DNA from: Amycolatopsis sacchari
GTDB taxonomy: Bacteria; Actinomycetota; Actinomycetes; Mycobacteriales; Pseudonocardiaceae
Reading direction: 5' to 3'
Length of the DNA: 64,000 nucleotides
NCBI RefSeq assembly: GCF_900114035.1
Contig: NZ_FORP01000007.1
Location: 62,001 to 126,000 of the forward strand
The notes beneath the pieces were generated by a model, which made no database searches, was not told the origin of the DNA, and saw only the letters and a list, made by a program, of their open reading frames with translations. Positions 52,215-60,092 of the stretch are shown piece by piece. How positions within the stretch are numbered: position 1 is the first letter of the stretch; the number at the start of each line of letters is the position of its first letter. A program made the translations under genes and the position numbers.

Positions 52215-54458
52215 ATGGGGCTCGACGCCGAGGTCGGCAACGCTACTGCGCTGTCCCACACCACCGAGGCCCCCGCCCCGCGGTCACGCCGCGTGCCGGA
52301 GTGGCTCGTGGTCCTGGCCGTCGGTGCCGTGGCCGTCGTCGGATTCTCGATCCCGTACTGGCTGCAGCCGCGCTTCTTCTTCGTCGGCGACAACCCCGAG
52401 TCGTTCGTGCCGCTCTGGCACCACCTCGGCACGCAGCTGCGTGCCGGGCACTGGCCGATGATGGACGCCGCGGGCTGGTACGGCGGCAACTACGCCGCCG
52501 AGGGCGAGTACGCGATGTGGAACCCCGTCGAGCTGCTCGGCTACGTGGTGGTTTCGCTGTTCGACAACCTCGCGGCGGCCTCGGCGGTCGTCAACGTCGC
52601 CTTCCTCGCCCTGCTCAGCATGGCCGCATACCTGCTGTGCCGCGAGTACGGCGCCGCGCGCGTGCCGTCGGTGGTGCTGGGGCTGGCGATGCCCGCCGGG
52701 GGCTTCACGCTCTTCTACGCGGCGGCGGGCTGGCCGGCCGAGCTGATGGCGCTCACGTGGCTGGCGTGGTTCTGGTGGGCCGCGCGCCGGCACGTGCGCG
52801 GCGCGCTGAACCCGTTGGTGCCGTTCGCCTTCGGGGCATTGGCGATCACCACCGGGAACCCGTACGCCGCACTGGGCATCGCGATCGTCAGCACCGGGAT
52901 CATCGTCGAACTGGCCCTGCGGCGCCGATTCCGCCCCATCGCGCACCTCGTGCTCATCGGGCTGTGCGTCGCGGCGGCCGCCTTCCCCGCGTTCCTGCCG
53001 CTCCAGCTGGTGCTGCCGGTGACCGACCGGCAGGGCCTCGCCATGATCAGCAACGACATGTTCCAGGTGCCGCACCTCGGCGACCTGCTCACCTCCAGCG
53101 CCCCCACGTACCTGCCCGGCATCGTCAACTGGGACGGCGCGGTGCGCGAAACCCTGCCCTCCACGTACTTCGCGTGGTTCGCCGTGCCGCTGCTGCCGTG
53201 GGTGCGGTTCGGCGCGCTCCGCCGGGCGGCCCGCCCGCTCACGAGCGTCGCGGTGATCTGCGGGATCTACTTCCTGCTGGTGCTCGGCCCGTCCAACCTG
53301 TGGCTGTTCCGCTGGCCGATCCGGCTCATCGAGCACCTGTACCTGGGGGTGGCCGTCCTCGTCGCGGTGCTGCTGTCCGCGGGGCTCGCGCGGGACCACG
53401 TGCGGCGGCGGGCGGTGGCCTCGGCGTGCCTGGTCCTGGTGGCCGGGTACCTCTCGACCGCGCTCAGCCCCGAGATCTCCTGGCTGCACCTGCTCGCCAC
53501 CGTCGCCGTGCTGGCGCTGGTCGCGGCCGCGGTCGTCGTCCACCGCCGGTACGGGCCGCGCCCGTTCGGTGCCGTGCTGCTGGCCGGCACGGTCGCGATC
53601 ATGGCCTACCAGACCGGGAACCTCCCGGTGAAGGCGGCGCCGACCGCGGAGGGCCCGGTTTCGGTGAGCCAGATCCGGGAGGGCGCGGTCACGATGCGCG
53701 GCACAGTGCTGCAGCTCGCGGACCAGACGCCGGTCCGCACGGAGGACTACGCGAACGGGGACCTCCTGTTCGGCAACGAGAACATCCTGCGCGGCCACGA
53801 GACGATCAACCACTACAGCGGCATCAGCTTCGCGAAGTTCAACACGGCGCTGTGCATGACCTACAAGGGCGAGGTGTGCCCGGACGCCTTCCGGCGGCTG
53901 TGGCAGCCGGACGCGGACACCGGCGTCCCGCCGGTGGACGCGCTGCGCGTGCAAACCCTGGTCCTGCAACGGCATCTGCTGCCCGAGGCCGCCGACCAGC
54001 CACCCCCGCCGGGCTGGCAGGTGGCGGCCCGCGACGCCGTCCGCACCGTGTGGACGCGGTCCGCGCCGCCCTACCCCGGCCGGGTGTCGTGGGCCTCACC
54101 CGGCACCGAGGTGCTGGACTCGCGGTCCCAGCCGGAGCAGGAGGCGGTCACCTACCGCGCCCAGCCTGGTGGCGGCCGGATCCTCTTCGCCCGGCTGAAC
54201 TGGCCCGGCTACACGGCCACTGTGGACGGTGCCGCCGTCCCGGTGCGGGAGGACGCCACGGGCCTGATCGTGCTGGACGTGCCCCCCGGTGAGCACCGCG
54301 TGGACCTGTCCTTCCGCGAGCCCGGGCTGCGTGCCGCCGCGTGGGTGTTCGGGGCGGCGACGGTCGTCGCGCTGGCGCACGCGGCCGTCTGGTGGTGGCG
54401 CCGCAGCCGGCTGAGGGGGCCTCGCAGAACCTCCCAGCTCCCCTCTCCGCCGACCTAA
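52215..54458 (+). CDS. large multi-pass membrane protein (YfhO/GT-C-like)
   Basis: A 747-residue protein with about twelve hydrophobic segments between residues 30 and 465, followed by an extracytoplasmic C-terminal domain and one last helix near 710-730. FFVGDNPESFVPLWHHL after helix 1 recalls the DN motif in the first loop of GT-C glycosyltransferases and YfhO-like proteins. The end ELNWPGYTATVDGAAVPV region (read LNWPGYTATVDG) resembles the YfhO C-terminal domain. It may add sugars to wall or lipid carriers. ATG 52215 follows AGGGGG; a GTG at 52194 is possible. Function is inference. Confidence 0.72.
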   Translation: MGLDAEVGNATALSHTTEAPAPRSRRVPEWLVVLAVGAVAVVGFSIPYWLQPRFFFVGDNPESFVPLWHHLGTQLRAGHWPMMDAAGWYGGNYAAEGEYAMWNPVELLGYVVVSLFDNLAAASAVVNVAFLALLSMAAYLLCREYGAARVPSVVLGLAMPAGGFTLFYAAAGWPAELMALTWLAWFWWAARRHVRGALNPLVPFAFGALAITTGNPYAALGIAIVSTGIIVELALRRRFRPIAHLVLIGLCVAAAAFPAFLPLQLVLPVTDRQGLAMISNDMFQVPHLGDLLTSSAPTYLPGIVNWDGAVRETLPSTYFAWFAVPLLPWVRFGALRRAARPLTSVAVICGIYFLLVLGPSNLWLFRWPIRLIEHLYLGVAVLVAVLLSAGLARDHVRRRAVASACLVLVAGYLSTALSPEISWLHLLATVAVLALVAAAVVVHRRYGPRPFGAVLLAGTVAIMAYQTGNLPVKAAPTAEGPVSVSQIREGAVTMRGTVLQLADQTPVRTEDYANGDLLFGNENILRGHETINHYSGISFAKFNTALCMTYKGEVCPDAFRRLWQPDADTGVPPVDALRVQTLVLQRHLLPEAADQPPPPGWQVAARDAVRTVWTRSAPPYPGRVSWASPGTEVLDSRSQPEQEAVTYRAQPGGGRILFARLNWPGYTATVDGAAVPVREDATGLIVLDVPPGEHRVDLSFREPGLRAAAWVFGAATVVALAHAAVWWWRRSRLRGPRRTSQLPSPPT

Positions 54459-54538
54459 CGTGGTCGTGTCACGGCCGCCGCAGCGGGTATGCCCCTCCGC
54501 GCGACCGTGCTCGAACGACTCACGAGGAGCGACACGAG

Positions 54539-55558
54539 ATGCTTGGTGTGGTCATGCACGCCCCCGGCGACGTCCGGGTCGAAGAGCGTGAAGACCCGAA
54601 GATCCAGTACCCGACGGACGCGGTCATCCGGGTCGCCGCGGCCTGCATCTGCGGGTCCGACCTGTGGCCCTACCGCGGCGCCGACGACGTCCACGACGCC
54701 CCGATGGGCCACGAGTACGTCGGCGTGGTCGAAGAGGTCGGCGACGAGGTGCGCAACGTCAAGCCCGGTGACTTCGTCGTCGGCTCGTTCTTCGCCTCCG
54801 ACAACACCTGCGAGATCTGCCGCGCCGGGTACCAGTCCCGCTGCGTGCACGCCGAGCCGATGGGCGCGCTGGGCACCCAGGCGCAGCGCGCCCGCGTCCC
54901 GCTCGCCGACGGCACGCTCGTGGCCACCCCGGGGATGCCGGACGCGGACCTGGTCCCGTCCCTGCTCGCCGCGTCCGATGTGCTGGGCACCGGCTGGTTC
55001 GGCGCGGTCGCGGCGGAGGCGGGGCCTGGCAAGACGGTCGCCGTCGTCGGCGACGGCGCGGTGGGCCTGCACGCGGTGCTGGCCGCGAAGCAGCTGGGCG
55101 CCGAGCGGATCGTCATCTTCAGCAGGCACGCCGACCGACAGCGGCTCGCCGCCGAGTTCGGCGCGACCGACGTCATCGCCGAACGGGGTGACGAAGGGGT
55201 CGCGAAGCTCAAGGACCTCACCGGCGGGCTGGGCGCACACTCGGTGGTCGAGGCCGTGGGCACGCAGGAGTCGATGATGCAGGCCATCCGCGCGACCCGC
55301 CCCGGCGGGCACGTCGGCTACGTGGGCGTCGCGCACGACGTCGCTTTGCCCGGCGGCGAGCTGTTCTTCTCCGGGGTGCACCTGCACGGCGGACCCGCAC
55401 CCGTGCGCCGCTTCCTGCCCGAGCTGATCCAGCTCATCTGGGACCGCACCATCGACCCCGGCAAGGTCTTCGACCGCACCCTCCCGCTGGCCGACGCCGC
55501 CGAGGGCTACCGGGCGATGGACGAACGACGGGCGATCAAGGTCCTGCTCACGGTATGA
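54539..55558 (+). CDS. zinc-dependent alcohol dehydrogenase
   Basis: A 339-residue MDR-family dehydrogenase. ICGSDLWPYRG and GHEYVGVVEEVG hold the catalytic zinc ligands (Cys near 39, His-Glu near 59). The structural-zinc loop reads DNTCEICRAGYQSRC: three cysteines, with Asp in the place of the first. VAVVGDGAVGLHAVLAAKQLGA is the NAD(P) Rossmann motif. GAGGAG precedes the ATG. Its stop overlaps the start of a MmyB-type regulator (ATGA), a common pairing. Probably oxidises a small alcohol or reduces an aldehyde. Confidence 0.9.
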   Translation: MLGVVMHAPGDVRVEEREDPKIQYPTDAVIRVAAACICGSDLWPYRGADDVHDAPMGHEYVGVVEEVGDEVRNVKPGDFVVGSFFASDNTCEICRAGYQSRCVHAEPMGALGTQAQRARVPLADGTLVATPGMPDADLVPSLLAASDVLGTGWFGAVAAEAGPGKTVAVVGDGAVGLHAVLAAKQLGAERIVIFSRHADRQRLAAEFGATDVIAERGDEGVAKLKDLTGGLGAHSVVEAVGTQESMMQAIRATRPGGHVGYVGVAHDVALPGGELFFSGVHLHGGPAPVRRFLPELIQLIWDRTIDPGKVFDRTLPLADAAEGYRAMDERRAIKVLLTV

Positions 55559-56418
55559 ACGGCGCCTACCGTGGAGCCGTGGACTGGAAGAAGGACGTCC
55601 GGGACTTCCTGGTCTCGCGCCGCGCCAGGGTGACCCCGGCGCGCGCGGGGCTGCCCGACGTGGGCGGCGAACGGCGGGTGCCGGGGCTGCGGCGCGAGGA
55701 GGTCGCGACGCTCGCCGGGGTCAGCACCGACTACTACACCCGGCTGGAGCGCGGCAACATCGCGGGCGCGTCGGACGGGGTGCTCGACGCGATCGCCAGG
55801 GCCCTGCAGCTCGACGACGCCGAGCGCGCGCACCTGTTCGACCTGGCCCGCGCCCGTGCCCGCCGGCCCCGGCACTCCGCGCGGCACGTGCGGCCGTCGG
55901 TCCGGCGGATCCTCGACGCGATGGACGTCCCGGCCATGGTGCAGAACGCCGCGCAGGACGTCGTGGCAGCGAACGCGCTGGGACGGGCGCTGTACGCCCC
56001 GCACTTCGAGGCGGGACCGCGGCCCAACATCGCGCGGTTCATCTTCCTGGACCCGCGGGCGCGGGAGTTCTACGTCGACTGGGAGCTGGCCCGGCACACC
56101 TGTGCCGCGATGCTGCGCCGCGACCTCGGGCGTGACCCGGCGAACGCGGACCTCGCCGCGCTCGTCGGCGAACTGTCCGCGCGCAGCGGCACCTTCGCGC
56201 GGGACTGGGCGCGGCACAACATGCACATCCACCGCACCGGCACGAAGGCGTTCCGGCACCCCGGCGTCGGCCTCCTCGAGGTGGACTTCGACGTGTTCGA
56301 GCTGCCCGGGGACGACAACCTGATCATGGTCACCTACAGCGCCGCACCCGGCTCCCCCGCGGCCGACGCGCTGGCGCTGCTGGCGCTGGACTCCCCTGCG
56401 GCGGCCGATATCGCCTGA
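55555..56418 (+). CDS. XRE/MmyB-family transcriptional regulator
   Basis: A 287-residue regulator of the same family as the one near 45 kb. RRVPGLRREEVATLAGVSTDYYTRLERGN is the HTH signature, and VQNAAQDVVAANALGRALYAP and DPRAREFYVDWELARHTCAAMLRRDL mark the MmyB ligand domain. It is ATGA-coupled to the alcohol dehydrogenase and co-transcribed, unlike the usual divergent layout. A GTG eight codons into the frame is an alternative start. It may control its own operon or the downstream FNT gene, whose promoter region has CGGATACCG repeats. Confidence 0.93.
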   Translation: MNGAYRGAVDWKKDVRDFLVSRRARVTPARAGLPDVGGERRVPGLRREEVATLAGVSTDYYTRLERGNIAGASDGVLDAIARALQLDDAERAHLFDLARARARRPRHSARHVRPSVRRILDAMDVPAMVQNAAQDVVAANALGRALYAPHFEAGPRPNIARFIFLDPRAREFYVDWELARHTCAAMLRRDLGRDPANADLAALVGELSARSGTFARDWARHNMHIHRTGTKAFRHPGVGLLEVDFDVFELPGDDNLIMVTYSAAPGSPAADALALLALDSPAAADIA

Positions 56419-56453
56419 ACGTCCGGATCACCCGGTGATGGGAGGTTTCACAC

Positions 56454-56486
56454 CGGATACCGGCACGAGTGCGTGAACGGATACCG
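56454..56486. promoter_or_regulatory. two CGGATACCG direct repeats upstream of the FNT gene
   Basis: CGGATACCG occurs at 56454-56462 and again at 56478-56486, exactly 24 bp apart. Each copy is itself a small palindrome (CGG-ATA-CCG). They lie 87 bp before the FNT start, in the gap after the MmyB-type regulator. Two identical sites at a helical-turn-like spacing suggest cooperative regulator binding. Confidence 0.55.
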
Positions 56487-56572
56487 CACGCTGATCTGCC
56501 CGCCACGTCCGCGACGCGGGGCGGAGATCGAATGCGGGCGTCACCGCAGCGTATGAGAGAAAGGACAAGCTC

Positions 56573-57430
56573 GTGCCGATTCCCGCGTCCGAAGCACTCG
56601 GCCTGCAGGCCGAGGTCGCCGAAGGCAAGATCGACGACCTGCGCCGCCCGGGGCGCTACCTGGTGAGCTCGCTGTTCGCCGGGGCGTTCATCGGGGTCGC
56701 CGTCGTGTTGCTGCTGGAGGCGACCGGACCACTCGACGCGGCGCACTCGCCCTGGACGAAAGTGGTGCAGGGACTGGTGTTCGGCATCGCGCTGACCGCC
56801 GTGGTGTTCGCCGGCGCGGAACTGTCCACCGGCAACATGATGACGATGACGCAGGGCGTGCTGGTGCGGCGGCGCGGGGTGGGCGCTGCGGTGGGCGTCG
56901 TGCTCGCGTCGTTCGTGGGCAACCTGCTCGGCTCGGTCCTGTTCGCCTGGCTGGTGCACGAGGGCGGGGTGCTGGCGATCGGCGCCACCCCCGGCCACGC
57001 GGGGCCCGGTGCCGCGCTGCTGGCGAGCCTGCTGAAGGCCAAGACCGCGGAATCCGCCGGGGCGTTGTTCTTCCGCGGCGTGCTGTGCAACTTCCTGGTG
57101 TGCCTCGCGGTGTGGATGGCGGCGCGCACGAAGTCCGACGGGGCCAAGCTCGCGCTCATCTTCTGGTGCCTGCTGGCGTTCGTCGCGTCCGGGTTCGAGC
57201 ACGTCGTGGCCAACATGACGACGTTCTCGCTGGGGCTGTTCGAGGACGTGCCCGGCGTGACCCTCGCGGCGTTCGGGCGGAACCTGCTGTTCGTCGGGCT
57301 CGGCAACCTCGTCGGCGGCGGGCTGCTCGTCGGCGCCGGGTACGCCTTCGTGGCGCGGCGGCCCGGCGCCAAGGCGCACGGAACCGACACCGCAGGTCAG
57401 GAGGGCGAGCTGGCGAGCACGCGCGCGTGA
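56573..57430 (+). CDS. formate/nitrite transporter (FNT) family protein
   Basis: A 285-residue membrane channel with six helices. FAGAFIGVAVVLLLE, GAELSTGNMMTMTQGVL, FRGVLCNFLVCLAVWMA, SGFEHVVANMTTFSLG and LVGGGLLVGAGY match the conserved FNT segments, including the helix-breaking loops around the pore. These proteins pass formate, nitrite or similar monovalent anions. GTG start with AAAGGA upstream. Possible attenuator hairpins follow it before the APC permease. Whether it carries formate or nitrite cannot be read; no nitrite reductase gene is nearby. Confidence 0.9.
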   Translation: MPIPASEALGLQAEVAEGKIDDLRRPGRYLVSSLFAGAFIGVAVVLLLEATGPLDAAHSPWTKVVQGLVFGIALTAVVFAGAELSTGNMMTMTQGVLVRRRGVGAAVGVVLASFVGNLLGSVLFAWLVHEGGVLAIGATPGHAGPGAALLASLLKAKTAESAGALFFRGVLCNFLVCLAVWMAARTKSDGAKLALIFWCLLAFVASGFEHVVANMTTFSLGLFEDVPGVTLAAFGRNLLFVGLGNLVGGGLLVGAGYAFVARRPGAKAHGTDTAGQEGELASTRA

Positions 57431-57431
57431 C

Positions 57432-57468
57432 GCCCCGGCCCGTCCTTGACGGTCTTCCCCGGCGGGGC
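57432..57468 (+). terminator. nested hairpin between FNT and APC genes
   Basis: An outer stem GCCCCG (57432-57437)/CGGGGC (57463-57468) encloses a second perfect hairpin CCGTC-CTT-GACGG (57440-57452). TACTTTCT follows. It starts at the FNT stop codon and could terminate or attenuate read-through into the APC permease. The loop between the two stems is long, so confidence is limited. Confidence 0.45.
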
Positions 57469-57519
57469 TACTTTCTGCGGACTCGCATTGGCGCGTTCCT
57501 GGACCATTGAGGGGATCCC

Positions 57520-59025
57520 GTGGACGAGGACAGCATCCGGCTCCACCAGCTCGGTTACGCGCAGGAACTCCGGCGCACCATGTCGGCCTTCTCGAACTTC
57601 GCCGTCTCGTTCACGATCATCTCGATCCTGTCGGGCTGCCTGACGCTCTACGGGTTCGGCCTGGGCACCGGCGGCCCCGCCGCGATGGTGTGGGGCTGGC
57701 CGCTGGTCGGGGTGTTCGTGGTCCTCGTCGGGCTCGGGATGGCCGAGGTGTGTTCGAGCTACCCGACGGCGGGCGGGCTCTACTACTGGGCGGCGAAGCT
57801 GGCGCCGGCCCGCAGCGCCGCGGCCTGGTCGTGGTTCACCGGCTGGTTCAACCTCGTCGGGCAGGTCGCGGTCACCGCGGGGATCGACTTCGGGGCCGCC
57901 CTGTTCCTCAACGCGTTCCTCGACCTGCAGTTCGGGTTCGCCGCCACGCCGGGGCACACGATCACCCTGCTCGCGTTCATCCTGGTGCTGCACGGGCTGC
58001 TCAACACGTTCGGCGTGCGGCTGGTGGCCTTCCTCAACAACGTCAGCGTGTGGTGGCACCTCATCGGTGTCGTGGTGATCGTGGCGGTGCTGGCGTTCGT
58101 GCCGGCCCGCCACCAGTCCGCGTCGTTCGTGTTCGGGCACTTCGTGAACAACACGGGCTGGGGTTTCGCGCCGTACGTGTTCGCGCTCGGGTTGCTCGTC
58201 GCGCAGTACACGCTCACCGGGTACGACGCGTCCGCGCACATGACGGAGGAAACCCGCAACGCGGCGAAAGCCGGGCCGCGCGGGATCGTCCACTCCATAC
58301 TGGTGTCGCTCGTCGCGGGCTGGATCCTGTTGCTGGGCCTGACTTTCGCGATCCAGGACTACGACGGCGCGGTGAACTCAGCGACCGGCGTCCCGCCCGC
58401 GCAGATCTTCCTCGACGCGGCGGGCGCGACCACCGGCAAGTTCCTCCTGCTGATCGCGATCGGCGCGCAGCTGTTCTGCGGCATGGCGTCGGTGACGGCG
58501 AACTCACGCATGATCTACGCCTTCGCCCGCGACGGCGCGATCCCCGGATCCTCGTGGTGGCACCGCATCAACAAGCGCACCCGCACGCCGACGAACTCGG
58601 TGTGGCTGGCCGCCGTGGGTGCCTTGGTCCTCGCACTGCCGTACCTGTGGAGCGCGACGGCGTACGCGGCCGTGACGTCGATCGCCACCGTCGGCCTGTA
58701 CGTCGCGTACGTGATCCCGGTCTTCCTGCGGGTGCGCAAGGGCGACGCGTTCGAGCGCGGTCCCTGGCACCTCGGCCGGTGGGGCCGCCCGGTCGGGATC
58801 GTGGCGTCGGTGTGGGTCGCGTTGATCTTCGTGTTGTTCATGCTGCCGCAGGCGTCCCCGATCACGGTGCGAACGTTCAACTACACGCCGGTCGCGTTCG
58901 TCGTGGTGCTCGGCGGGGCGGCGGTGTGGTGGTTCGCCTCGGCGCGGAAGTGGTTCACCGGCCCGAAGGTGCAGGGCTCGGCCGCGGAACTGGAAGCCGT
59001 GGAGGAGGACCTGCGGGTGGTCTGA
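57520..59025 (+). CDS. APC superfamily amino acid permease (GABA permease/ACT-like)
   Basis: A 501-residue, roughly twelve-helix carrier. QELRRTMSAFSNFAVSFTIISILSGCLTLYGFGL is the opening of the amino acid/choline transporter subfamily (BAT1/UGA4-like). PTAGGLYYWAAKLAP and LTGYDASAHMTEETRNAAKAGPRGI are its diagnostic loops, and ANSRMIYAFARDGAIPGSSWW follows. Substrates in the family are GABA, choline and other amines or amino acids. GTG start with GAGGGGAT upstream. The gene follows FNT with a hairpin between, so it may have separate transcription. No catabolic partner is adjacent. Confidence 0.9.
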   Translation: MDEDSIRLHQLGYAQELRRTMSAFSNFAVSFTIISILSGCLTLYGFGLGTGGPAAMVWGWPLVGVFVVLVGLGMAEVCSSYPTAGGLYYWAAKLAPARSAAAWSWFTGWFNLVGQVAVTAGIDFGAALFLNAFLDLQFGFAATPGHTITLLAFILVLHGLLNTFGVRLVAFLNNVSVWWHLIGVVVIVAVLAFVPARHQSASFVFGHFVNNTGWGFAPYVFALGLLVAQYTLTGYDASAHMTEETRNAAKAGPRGIVHSILVSLVAGWILLLGLTFAIQDYDGAVNSATGVPPAQIFLDAAGATTGKFLLLIAIGAQLFCGMASVTANSRMIYAFARDGAIPGSSWWHRINKRTRTPTNSVWLAAVGALVLALPYLWSATAYAAVTSIATVGLYVAYVIPVFLRVRKGDAFERGPWHLGRWGRPVGIVASVWVALIFVLFMLPQASPITVRTFNYTPVAFVVVLGGAAVWWFASARKWFTGPKVQGSAAELEAVEEDLRVV

Positions 59026-59108
59026 GCGGAGCCGCGGCGCCCGTCGGCTTCACGGCGGTGCGCCCGTGCCGGGCGAGCCGCCGCCCGGCCAGGCCCCGTC
59101 GCCGGTCA

Positions 59109-59125
59109 GGCCCCGTCGCGGGGCC
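59109..59125. terminator. small hairpin between convergent APC and TetR genes
   Basis: GGCCCC-GTCGC-GGGGCC is a perfect 6-bp stem with a five-base loop, 83 bp after the APC stop. It sits in the convergent gap 59026-59296 and could stop transcription from either side. No T-run. The rest of this gap holds no gene that I can support. Confidence 0.4.
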
Positions 59126-59296
59126 CCTGCCGCGCAGCGATCCCGCCGCCGCGGAGCAGATTTCCAGCACCGCCAGCAATCCCGCCCTCACTGAGCAGCC
59201 CACTCACCGCCGGGCGCCCACAGCGCCTCGCGCCCGCGCGCCGAGTAGCGGTGCACCCCTCCCCGATGGGGAACCGGCGCAACGACCCAGCCGCGC

Positions 59297-59908
59297 CTAC
59301 CCTTCCTCCCGGGGCGCGAGGTGTTCCAGCAGGATCCGCACGAACGCCTCGAACGCGGCGGTCATGTCCTGGTCCCGGTCGAGGAGCCACTGGATCTGCA
59401 GCCCGTCGAGCATCGCGAGCACCAGGTTCGCCAGCACGGCCGCGTCGACGTCCGTGCGGAACTCGCCCGTGTCCTGGCCCTGCGCGATCGCCCGGCGGAC
59501 GCTGCCCCGCAGCCGCTCGTACCGCTCCTCGAAGTACTCGTGCGCGGGATGGCTCTCCGACACGCCCTCGCCCACCAGCACGGTGAACAGCTGCACCAGC
59601 TCCGGCGTCGTCGTGTTGCGGGCCACCAGCGCGACGAGCGCGCGCAGTGCCGCGCTCCCGCCCTCGGACCAGGTGTCCCGCATCCACCGCATCGCCTCGC
59701 GGTCGCGTTCCTCCAGCACCGCGAGCAGCAGCCGCTCCTTCGACGGGAAGTGGTGCAGCAGACCGGGCTGGGTCAACCGGGCCGCTTCGGCGACCGACGC
59801 GAGCGGGGCGCCGCGGTAGCCGTGGCGGGCGAACAGCGGGGCGGCGGCGTCGAGGATCGCGGCGCGGGTGCGCTCGCCCCGCCGCGTGGGCTTGCGGGTA
59901 CTGGGCAT
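59297..59908 (-). CDS. TetR-family transcriptional regulator
   Basis: A 203-residue repressor. GERTRAAILDAAAPLFARHGYRGAPLASVAEAARLTQPGLLHHFPSKERLL is the HTH, and the C-terminal helices include LVLAMLDGLQIQWLLD, the TetR_C-type ligand domain seen in regulators of sugar- or fatty-acid-related genes. It diverges from the GH3-carboxylesterase pair; an imperfect palindrome lies 25 bp upstream of its start. Likely represses itself and perhaps the glycosidase operon. Confidence 0.92.
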   Translation of the reverse strand: MPSTRKPTRRGERTRAAILDAAAPLFARHGYRGAPLASVAEAARLTQPGLLHHFPSKERLLLAVLEERDREAMRWMRDTWSEGGSAALRALVALVARNTTTPELVQLFTVLVGEGVSESHPAHEYFEERYERLRGSVRRAIAQGQDTGEFRTDVDAAVLANLVLAMLDGLQIQWLLDRDQDMTAAFEAFVRILLEHLAPREEG

Positions 59909-59932
59909 GCCCCACCCTAGACTCCGAAAAGC

Positions 59933-59946
59933 CTAACGAACGGTAG
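59933..59946. promoter_or_regulatory. imperfect palindrome upstream of TetR gene
   Basis: CTAACGAACGGTAG is a 14-bp imperfect dyad, with CTA/TAG and CG/CG arms matching, in the TetR/GH3 gap. An extra GCGAACG follows. It is the kind of site that TetR repressors use for autoregulation. Two mismatches keep confidence modest. Confidence 0.42.
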
Positions 59947-60092
59947 CGAACGCACGCAGAAGCCCCGCGTGACCTGCTTCTTCATCGATCCGTGACAACC
60001 TACCGACTACTAGGTCTTCCGCCGGCCCCGCTCCGCGCACTACCTTGGCCGACGCACCGAAACCACCCGCCGACCAACGACGAGAGGCGGCT

